From an uncultured Myxococcales bacterium (GTDB lineage Bacteria > Myxococcota_A > Bradymonadia > UBA7976 > UBA1532): a stretch of 34,948 nucleotides of DNA. The stretch is taken from positions 1 to 34,948 of the forward strand of contig CAINDO010000133.1 in the NCBI GenBank assembly GCA_903847385.1, given 5' to 3'. The translations under genes were made by a program, and so were the position numbers. Below are positions 22,990 to 29,743 of the stretch, in pieces. Every line of letters begins with the position of its first letter. The first letter of the stretch is position 1. The notes below the pieces were generated by a model that was given only the letters and a program-made list of their open reading frames with translations, was not told where the DNA came from and did not search any database.

Positions 22990-24324
22990 ATGAACGACCA
23001 GCAGGCGAAGATCCTCCTTCAGGCTTTCGAGCCGAACGGTTCGCCGGCCGAGGCCTCGCTCTACGTCGAGCCGCCGGATGGACTGCCCGGCCAGTTGGCC
23101 GACGAGCTTCTGGACACGGCCGAGACCAACCGGAAGTTCCTGCTGATCGGCGGTCGCGGGCTGGGGAAGAGCGCGACGTTGCGGCGCGTCGGGCGCCTCC
23201 TGGGAGAGCGTGACGTCGCCATCGCCGTCGAAATCGACCTGGACCGCATGGGCATCGGCGCGATGAGCGTCGGCGCGTTTGACCTCACCTACGTCATCGG
23301 CCTGGCGATCCTGGCGCGCCTTCCGAAGGGATCGGAGCGGACCGGGCTCGGCGAGAGGCTCCTGGAAGCCTACGGCGGCGCCCAGAAGAAGAGCCTCGGC
23401 GAGCTGGACGAGATTCTCTCGGGCGTGGCCGGCTTCGCGGTCGCCGCCAGTGAGTTGGCCGTGGACTCCGCCACCGTTCCGGGCGGAGCCGCCGGCGTCA
23501 AGGCCGCGGCCGTTCTCGCCGCGCCGGTCGCGCGCGCCGGAATCAAGGGGTTCGTTCGCCTCGTCTCGCGCCTCTCCGGCGAGATACCCCTTGTCGCAGA
23601 GAGTTCTCCCGAGGGTCGCGGCGTCCTCGGAGCGACCGCAGCCATTGCGGCGGCGGTCCGCGCGCACTTTCAGGACCGCCCCCTCGTCGTGTTGCTGGAT
23701 GGCCTCGAGAAAGTGAACGGCGGTGGTCTCGCGCGGGTCGAGGAACTGTTCGAACACACCCAACTCATGGCCAACGGCGCCTGGAACGCGCTGATTGCCG
23801 CACCACCCGCGGTGCTCAGCACGGCGAATGCGCTGCAGTCCATGGGTTTCGAGACTCGGCCCGTACTGGGTTTCGTCGGGCACCCCGAGGCGATGCACGA
23901 GCTGCTCCGCAAACGGCTGACGCTGGCCGGGGGCGACGTGTACGAGACGACGGATCCGGACGGGCTGTCTCGGCTCGTGGCTGCCAGCGGCGGGTCACCT
24001 CGGTCGGCGTTGTGGATGGCCTACTACGCCGTGCGGGCGATGCGTCACCAGAAGGCTGCGGCGCTGACCGGTGCGGCGATCGACCAGGGCATCGCGCGCC
24101 TGAGCACGGAGCTGAATTCGGGTCTGAGCGACGAGGACCTGCAGACGTTGGCGGAGATCGCCACGCGCCGCAGACCCAATGAGCGCGCGACACGGCTGTT
24201 CGCCAGTGAGCGCATCCTCGCGCAGCCGCCGGCCCGCCCCGGCGCGCCGCACACGTACGACATCCATCCCCTGCTGCGGGCGCAAGTCGAAGAGTGGCGC
24301 ATCGAGAGCGGTCAGCGACCGTGA
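22990..24324 (+). CDS. P-loop ATPase partnered with a NACHT protein
   Basis: This 444-aa protein has Walker A GGRGLGKS (54-61) and a Walker B strand PLVVLLDGLEKV with Asp237. The LLDGLEK form is STAND/AAA-like. An unusually long Gly/Ala-rich hydrophobic insert lies between them (about 143-188: SGVAGFAVAASELAV, GGAAGVKAAAVLAAPV), which might be membrane-active or a packed helical hairpin. After the ATPase core come helical lid segments (SGGSPRSALWMAYYAV) and a C-terminal winged-helix-like end with YDIHPLLRAQVEEW. No nuclease, TIR or protease motif is seen. The stop overlaps the GTG start of the NACHT gene (GTGA), so the two are made together and probably interact. A defence role is inference. 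Upstream in-frame starts were rejected because they overlap the LNS2 gene. Confidence 0.85.
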   Translation: MNDQQAKILLQAFEPNGSPAEASLYVEPPDGLPGQLADELLDTAETNRKFLLIGGRGLGKSATLRRVGRLLGERDVAIAVEIDLDRMGIGAMSVGAFDLTYVIGLAILARLPKGSERTGLGERLLEAYGGAQKKSLGELDEILSGVAGFAVAASELAVDSATVPGGAAGVKAAAVLAAPVARAGIKGFVRLVSRLSGEIPLVAESSPEGRGVLGATAAIAAAVRAHFQDRPLVVLLDGLEKVNGGGLARVEELFEHTQLMANGAWNALIAAPPAVLSTANALQSMGFETRPVLGFVGHPEAMHELLRKRLTLAGGDVYETTDPDGLSRLVAASGGSPRSALWMAYYAVRAMRHQKAAALTGAAIDQGIARLSTELNSGLSDEDLQTLAEIATRRRPNERATRLFASERILAQPPARPGAPHTYDIHPLLRAQVEEWRIESGQRP

Positions 24325-26750
24325 CCCGTCTGCGCTACGCCGGAGCGCCGGTCGAGCCCATCGTACAGTGGTTCGCCGAACCCGGTGCGGCAGTCCTGAC
24401 CGTGAGTCGCGTGCCGCCCGGGCAGGCGCTCGAGATCGCGCAGGCCGTCCAGGCCGGTCACCCGGAGTTCGAGATCCACGCCGCCGACTGGCCCGACCTC
24501 GACGTGGGCCCGGCGCGCCACATCATCGTGTGCGGGCTGCCGGCCCAGCGCGACGCCGCCGTCGCCGCCGTCGGCACCCGCTTCAACGATCTGCGGGACC
24601 GGATGCGGGATCTCGGGCACAAGTGCCTTTTCCTCCTGACCCGGGACGAGGCGCGACTGTTCGAACAGCATGCTCCGGATGCGTGGAGTCTGCACGCCGC
24701 CTTGCCCGCCGTGCCGTTCGTCCCGCGTCGGTCGACAACGCTGTCACAGGCCAAGCTTGACCTGGAGCGCTGGCATGCGCGCACGTTCGGGCGCCTCGAC
24801 CTGCGCGGACTCATTCGCAGCGAGGGAGAGGACCACGGGTGGCCCATCGAGGCGATCTATCAGGACCTCCTGGGGAAGTCCCCAGGTGATGAGGCCCCCC
24901 CACGCCCACTCGTCGAACACATCGAGGCGCGCGAGGGGACACCGCCGCGCGTGCTGCTGATCGGCCCCCCGGGCTCGGGAAAGACCTTCTTCCTGCGCTG
25001 GCTGGCCATCCCCCGGAAGACGCTCGGGGCGCGAATCCGACTGTCCGTCTTGGTGTCGCTCGGGGCGTATCTGACCGCGCCGGGGCCCATCGATCTCGTC
25101 GAATACGCCCGCGAGCAGCTCCTGATCGCCGCCCCTCGCGCCGCGGATCTCTTCGACGCCTTGCGGGCGAAGGGCCGAGTGGTCTTCCTGCTCGATGGCC
25201 TGGACGAGGGCGGCAACACGGCCGCGCGGCATCGCTGCGCCGAGGCCGTCAATGCGCTCGCCGTGGCCGCGCCGCAGTGTCCCATCATCGTGACGAGTCG
25301 GCCCGGCGGCGTACCCGAAAACCTGGGCGCGGGCTTCCAACGGGTCGAGGTCCTCCCCTTCGAGCAGGAGCAGATCGAGGGGTTCCTTTTGGCCTGGTGT
25401 ATGCGATTTGCGCAGGAACTCCACGGACAGACGGCCGAGGTCGCCGCGCGGGGGCGCACCGAGGGGACACGGTTGGCGGCGGACATCCAGGGGAACGCCG
25501 AGGTCCGGGCGCTGGTCGGCAACCCGCTCATGTTGACCATCCTGGCCATCGTGCATCGCGCCGGCACGCGGCTGCCGGACCATCGCATCGAACTCTATGA
25601 TCACGCGGCGCGGGTTCTGGTCGAACGCTGGAATCGGGCGCGGAGTTTCGCGACGGAGCCGAGCGGCCCCGCGATTCGCATGGTCGACGCCCTGAAGCTC
25701 CTGGGCCCCATCGCCCTGCACATGGTCGAGCGCGGGCGCCGCGTGGCCCTCGACGAGGAGACGCTGGGGTCGTTGCTGCGCGAGGCCCGGGAGACGTCCG
25801 TCGTTCGGGGGCTGCGGGGCCCCGCGGAGGCGCTCGCCCTGTTTCGAGACACCCTCGGCCTGATCGTCGAGGGCGCGCCGGGACAGTTCCGCTTCGTGCA
25901 TCTGACGTTCACGGAATACTTCGCCGCGCGGGAGCTCGTGCGAACGCATCGGGTCGACGAGATCCTCTCGCGTGGCGCGCTCGCGTTCAGCGAGGAGTGG
26001 CGCGAGGTGCTTCGGCTCGTCTTCGGACAGGCGGGGCTGATGGACGGCGACGAGGTCGTGGTGCGCCGCTGGCTGGACGCGCTGCTCGCCTGCCCGAAAG
26101 GCGACCTGGCCGCCGGGAAGGCGCTGCTGCTGCAAGGCCTGCTCGCGGATGAGCCCGGATTCGGTTCGGAGATGATCGACCGGGTGTGGCGCTCGCTGCC
26201 CGAACTGTGGTGGGCGAGTGGAGTGCAACTGGAAGAAGTCCTGGACAACGCGTGGCCAGTCCTTCAGCACTCCGTCGCCTCGCTGCGCGCTCAGGGATGG
26301 GCGCGAGAGCTCGACGGACTCCTGCCCGAAGTGCCCGAGCTCGCTCCGTTTCTCAACCAACCGTTTGCGGCCTACTTGTACCGATTGTTGCTCACGACCA
26401 TCGGCCGAAATTCGGCTCGCTTCGTTGGGGCCATATTGCGGTCGTGCAGTGACGACGACGCCGTACTCGTTGCCAGCGCCGCTCGCTACTGCCAGCGTGG
26501 TGAAGCGTTACTCGTCCGACTCGAGGCGGGATTCATCGACGCCTGCCGCCTGCGGTTCGAGACGTTTGAGGTCGTCGTGGATTTCATGTTGCCGCCGCCG
26601 GGGTCGACCACACACATTTACCCGCTCAGTGCCTGCCAAATCGAGGAAAGCGCCGGTGTCACTCAGGTCACGGCGCCAGCCGAGTGGCCCGACGACGCGC
26701 GGTTCTGCAAAGTGGCGTTCCGCCCAGTCCTCCCCCGCGCGCGCCCCTGA
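24321..26750 (+). CDS. NACHT-domain STAND NTPase with unassigned N-terminal module
   Basis: This 809-aa protein has a classical NACHT core: Walker A GPPGSGKT (215-222), Walker B VVFLLDGLDE (Asp292, Asp295-Glu296), IIVTSRPGG (322-330), NPLMLTILAIVHR (401-413) and the winged-helix signature FVHLTFTEYFAARELV (525-540). Before it, residues 1-165 form an alpha/beta module with IIVCGLP and CLFLLTRDEARLFEQHAPDAWSL. I cannot assign this module to a known effector family. The region LDLRGL...IEAIYQDL (160-183) is the usual linker into NACHT domains. Residues 545-809 look helical, perhaps a HEAT-like sensor, ending in a beta-rich tail. Bacterial NACHT proteins are often phage-defence sensors; this is inference here. 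GTG at 24321 is chosen for its 4-bp overlap with the ATPase stop. GC falls in the 3' third. Confidence 0.88.
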   Translation: MTRLRYAGAPVEPIVQWFAEPGAAVLTVSRVPPGQALEIAQAVQAGHPEFEIHAADWPDLDVGPARHIIVCGLPAQRDAAVAAVGTRFNDLRDRMRDLGHKCLFLLTRDEARLFEQHAPDAWSLHAALPAVPFVPRRSTTLSQAKLDLERWHARTFGRLDLRGLIRSEGEDHGWPIEAIYQDLLGKSPGDEAPPRPLVEHIEAREGTPPRVLLIGPPGSGKTFFLRWLAIPRKTLGARIRLSVLVSLGAYLTAPGPIDLVEYAREQLLIAAPRAADLFDALRAKGRVVFLLDGLDEGGNTAARHRCAEAVNALAVAAPQCPIIVTSRPGGVPENLGAGFQRVEVLPFEQEQIEGFLLAWCMRFAQELHGQTAEVAARGRTEGTRLAADIQGNAEVRALVGNPLMLTILAIVHRAGTRLPDHRIELYDHAARVLVERWNRARSFATEPSGPAIRMVDALKLLGPIALHMVERGRRVALDEETLGSLLREARETSVVRGLRGPAEALALFRDTLGLIVEGAPGQFRFVHLTFTEYFAARELVRTHRVDEILSRGALAFSEEWREVLRLVFGQAGLMDGDEVVVRRWLDALLACPKGDLAAGKALLLQGLLADEPGFGSEMIDRVWRSLPELWWASGVQLEEVLDNAWPVLQHSVASLRAQGWARELDGLLPEVPELAPFLNQPFAAYLYRLLLTTIGRNSARFVGAILRSCSDDDAVLVASAARYCQRGEALLVRLEAGFIDACRLRFETFEVVVDFMLPPPGSTTHIYPLSACQIEESAGVTQVTAPAEWPDDARFCKVAFRPVLPRARP
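24869..24886. repeat. Perfect 8-2-8 inverted repeat in the NACHT gene
   Basis: CCTGGGGA, spacer AG, TCCCCAGG. It falls in the linker just before the NACHT core. Same arm and spacer lengths as the repeat at 253-270 but a different sequence. No function can be assigned. Confidence 0.45.
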
Positions 26751-26751
26751 T

Positions 26752-27882
26752 TCAATCGATCGGCCAGGGGATCTCCGACTCCGCGGCCTGCACCGCCTCG
26801 GGCGTGGCCTGCGTCTTCGGATCGGGCTCCGGCGCGCGACCGTCGACGCCGCGCCACCAGGGCTCCACGCGGTCGAAACGCGCGGGCTCCACGGCCTGAC
26901 CCAGGCGAGGCATGACCAGGCGCGCGCCCTGCGCGGGGGCCAGGCGCAGCAGGGTCTCCGGGGGCTCGTCCCAGGCGTGCAGCGCCAGGTTGAACGTGCC
27001 CCAGTGCACGGGCAGGAGCGCGCCGCCGCCCAGCAACCGCAGGGCTTCGAGCGCGTTCTCCGGCCCGAGATGAATGTCGCCCCAGGCGGCGTGGAACGCA
27101 CCGACCTCGAGCATCACCAGGTCCATTTGCCCCAGGCGCTCGCGGATCTCCGTGTATTCGGGCGTCAGGCCCGTGTCTCCGCTGAAGAACACACCGTGGC
27201 GCGGCCCGCGGATGTGAAACGACGACCACGCCGTGCGATTTCGGTCCTTCACGCCACGCCCGGAGAAGTGCTGCGACGGCGCCGCCGTGATGCGCAGATC
27301 GCCGCCGGGCAGGCTGAACGACTCCCACCAGTCCAGCTCGACGATGCGCTCGGGCGGCACGCCGAAGGCCTCCAGGTGCGCGCCCACGCCGAGAGACGTC
27401 ACGAACGGGACGCCCAGGCCCGCGAGGGCCGCGATGGTCGGCGCGTCCAGGTGGTCGTAGTGGTCGTGGGAGACGATCACCGCGTCCAGGGCCGGCAGCG
27501 TGGCGATGGGCACCGGCGCCGGGTGGAACCGCTTGGGCCCCGCAAAGCTCACGGGCGACACGCGCTCGCCCCACACGGGGTCAGTCAGCACGCGGTGGCC
27601 GTCGATCTCGACGAGCACGGTCGAGTGGCCCAGCCAGGTCGCGCGCAGGCCCGTCTCCGGGGGGCGCGCCCAGGCCTCGAAGGGCTGCGAGATGGGCATC
27701 GGCCCCTTGGGTGTGCGGCGCTGACCGCCGCACAGGTACTCGCCGAGCGTGGGCAGCACGGTGCCCTTCTTGAGCCCCTGGGCGACGGGGTGCGTGTTGC
27801 GGAACACACCGTTCTCGAAGCGCGGCGAGGCGGTCATGCGTTCGCGGCGGAGGGCCGCGGTGTCGGTCGGTTTGTCGGGCAT
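26752..27882 (-). CDS. Metallo-beta-lactamase-fold hydrolase (NAPE-PLD/UlaG-like)
   Basis: This 376-aa protein has the zinc motif SHDHYDHLD (HxHxDH), further ligands in PSQHFSGRG, GDTGLTPEY and PVHWGTFNLALHAW, and the N-terminal block WLGHSTVLVEIDG. FAGPKRFHPAPVP and LPALDAVIVS place it near the NAPE-phospholipase-D-like and UlaG lactonase branch, which often cleaves phosphodiester or lactone bonds; the real substrate is unknown. No signal peptide is seen. It is convergent with the NACHT gene, with one base between their stops, and divergent from the aminopeptidase gene. An internal ATG 15 codons later is an alternative start. Confidence 0.9.
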   Translation of the reverse strand: MPDKPTDTAALRRERMTASPRFENGVFRNTHPVAQGLKKGTVLPTLGEYLCGGQRRTPKGPMPISQPFEAWARPPETGLRATWLGHSTVLVEIDGHRVLTDPVWGERVSPVSFAGPKRFHPAPVPIATLPALDAVIVSHDHYDHLDAPTIAALAGLGVPFVTSLGVGAHLEAFGVPPERIVELDWWESFSLPGGDLRITAAPSQHFSGRGVKDRNRTAWSSFHIRGPRHGVFFSGDTGLTPEYTEIRERLGQMDLVMLEVGAFHAAWGDIHLGPENALEALRLLGGGALLPVHWGTFNLALHAWDEPPETLLRLAPAQGARLVMPRLGQAVEPARFDRVEPWWRGVDGRAPEPDPKTQATPEAVQAAESEIPWPID

Positions 27883-27988
27883 GGGCGCAGGGTGGCACGA
27901 AAGGCGCCCCCCGTTGAAGTCGCCGCCGCACAGGCGCAGAATCCCGGGCCTTTCCAGAGTTCGTCCCTCCACCCCCCGCGAGGCGTTC
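27883..27988. other. Divergent intergenic region, MBL hydrolase / M1 aminopeptidase
   Basis: A 106-bp region between divergent genes. A GAGG (27980-27983) five bases before the aminopeptidase ATG is its likely Shine-Dalgarno. TGGCACG at 27893-27899 looks like a sigma-54 -24 box but the -12 part is poor. No other structure seen. Confidence 0.4.
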
Positions 27989-29743
27989 ATGGCTCGACTC
28001 GACCCCCACTCTTTCTGCGACGACGCCCAGCCCCAGATCACGACGCTGGACTGGCACGTCACGGTGGACTTCGAGCGGCAGGTGCTGCGCGGCACGGCGG
28101 CGCTCACGTTCGCGGCGGCCGGGGGCGGGCCCCTGGATCTGGACACGCGGGACCTGCGCATCCACGCCGTCTCGACGCTCGGCGGGGCGCCCGTGGCCTA
28201 CGTGCTCCATGCGGCGGACCCGGTGCTGGGCGCGCGGCTGTCGCTGATGATGCCCGAGGGCACGGTGGGCGTGCGCATCACCTACGAGACCTCGCCGGAG
28301 GCCTCGGCGCTGCAGTGGCTCACGCCGCGGCAGACGCAGGGGGGCGTGCACCCGTTCCTGTTCAGTCAGTGCCAGGCGATTCACGCGCGGTCGGTCGTGC
28401 CCCTGCAGGACACGCCGCGGGTGCGCATCCGCTACACGGCCGAGCTGTTCGTGCCGGCCGCCCTCAAGGCGCTGATGGCCGCGGCGTTCGTGTCGCGCGA
28501 GGTCCGCGGCGAGCTCGCCATCGAGCGCTGGGAGATGCCGCAGTCCATCCCGCCGTATCTGTTCGCCTTCGCCGTGGGTGACCTGGTGTCGCGCGAGCTG
28601 GGGCCGCGCTCGCGGGTGTGGGCCGAGCCCGGCATCGTCGAGGCCGCCGCCTGGGAGTTCGAGCAGGCCGATCACATGCTCTCCGCCGCCGAGGCGCTGT
28701 TCGGGCCCTACCCCTGGGACCGCTTCGACGTGCTGAACATGCCGCCCTCGTTCCCCTACGGCGGCATGGAGAACCCGCGGCTCACGTTCCTCACCCCCAC
28801 GCTGCTGGCCGGCGACCGCTCGCTGGTGAACGTGCTGGCGCACGAGCTGGCCCACTCGTGGACGGGCAATCTGGTCTCCAACGCGAACGCCGAGCACTTC
28901 TGGCTCAACGAGGGCTTCACCGTGTACGCCGAGCGGCGCATCCAGGAGGTCCTGGAGGGCGCGGAGATCGGCGCGCTGCACGAGGCGCTGGGCCGGCGGT
29001 CGCTGGACGAGGCGCTCGCCGACTTCGCCGATCGCCCGGCGCTGACGCACCTGCGCACGGACCTGACGGGCGTGGATCCGGACGAGGCCTACTCGCAGGT
29101 GCCGTACGAGAAGGGCTTCCTGTTTCTGAAGACGCTGGAGCGTCACCTGGGCCGGCCGGCCTTCGACGCGTTCCTGAAGCGGTACATCGAAACGTTCGGG
29201 TTCCAGTCGATCACGACGGACCAGTTCGTCTCGTTCACGCGCGGCGCGCTGCCGGGCGCGCTGGAGGCCATCGACGCCGACGCCTGGATCGACGGCCCCG
29301 GAATTCCGCCCAACGCGCCGGCGGCGGACTCGGCCCGGCTGGCGGCGCTCACGTCGCAGGGGGACACGCCCCCGGACACCGCGCAGGCCGCCGCGTGGAC
29401 GCCCGCCGAGTGGCAGCTCTGGCTCCAGCACCTGGCCGAGGCCCCCGAGCGGGTGGACTGCGCGGCCCTGGACGCGCGCTTCGCCCTGACGCGGAGCACG
29501 AACTACGAGGTCCTCGTTGCCTGGCTGGAGCTGGGTGTGTTGGCCGGGTACGCGCCGGCCGTCGACCGCGCCGCCGAGGTCGTGGGGCAGGTGGGCCGCA
29601 TGAAGTACCTGCGGCCCCTGTACCGCGCGCTCACGCGAACCGAGGCCGGCCGGGCCCGCGCTGTCGAGTGTTTCGAGCGTTTCGCCGCCGGCTACCACCC
29701 CATCGCCCGGCAGGTGGTGGGCGGCATCGTCCGGCCCAAATGA
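27989..29743 (+). CDS. M1-family zinc aminopeptidase, leukotriene-A4-hydrolase-like
   Basis: This 584-aa cytosolic metallopeptidase has the M1 exopeptidase motif PYGGMENPRLTF, the zinc site HELAH (His285, Glu286, His289) and the third ligand Glu308 in WLNEGFTVYAERR. The run PPSFPYGGMEN, PTLLAGDRSLVNV and HSWTGNLV closely follows LTA4 hydrolase / aminopeptidase-B. The C-terminal part (about 465-584) resembles the helical Leuk-A4-hydro_C domain, with TPAEWQLWLQHL. Expected activity: removal of N-terminal residues from peptides. The stop overlaps the ATG of the DUF5682-VWA gene (ATGA at 29740-29743), so it is probably translated with that gene. That would place a peptidase in the MoxR-VWA operon. 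Confidence 0.93.
   Translation: MARLDPHSFCDDAQPQITTLDWHVTVDFERQVLRGTAALTFAAAGGGPLDLDTRDLRIHAVSTLGGAPVAYVLHAADPVLGARLSLMMPEGTVGVRITYETSPEASALQWLTPRQTQGGVHPFLFSQCQAIHARSVVPLQDTPRVRIRYTAELFVPAALKALMAAAFVSREVRGELAIERWEMPQSIPPYLFAFAVGDLVSRELGPRSRVWAEPGIVEAAAWEFEQADHMLSAAEALFGPYPWDRFDVLNMPPSFPYGGMENPRLTFLTPTLLAGDRSLVNVLAHELAHSWTGNLVSNANAEHFWLNEGFTVYAERRIQEVLEGAEIGALHEALGRRSLDEALADFADRPALTHLRTDLTGVDPDEAYSQVPYEKGFLFLKTLERHLGRPAFDAFLKRYIETFGFQSITTDQFVSFTRGALPGALEAIDADAWIDGPGIPPNAPAADSARLAALTSQGDTPPDTAQAAAWTPAEWQLWLQHLAEAPERVDCAALDARFALTRSTNYEVLVAWLELGVLAGYAPAVDRAAEVVGQVGRMKYLRPLYRALTRTEAGRARAVECFERFAAGYHPIARQVVGGIVRPK

Noticed and set aside
24294..24320. Earlier GTG start for the NACHT gene
   Set aside because: It would add nine residues of poor context; GTG at 24321 gives the standard GTGA overlap with the upstream stop.
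27893..27907. Sigma-54 promoter before the aminopeptidase
   Set aside because: TGGCACG is perfect, but the -12 part is GCGC rather than TTGC; too weak to call.
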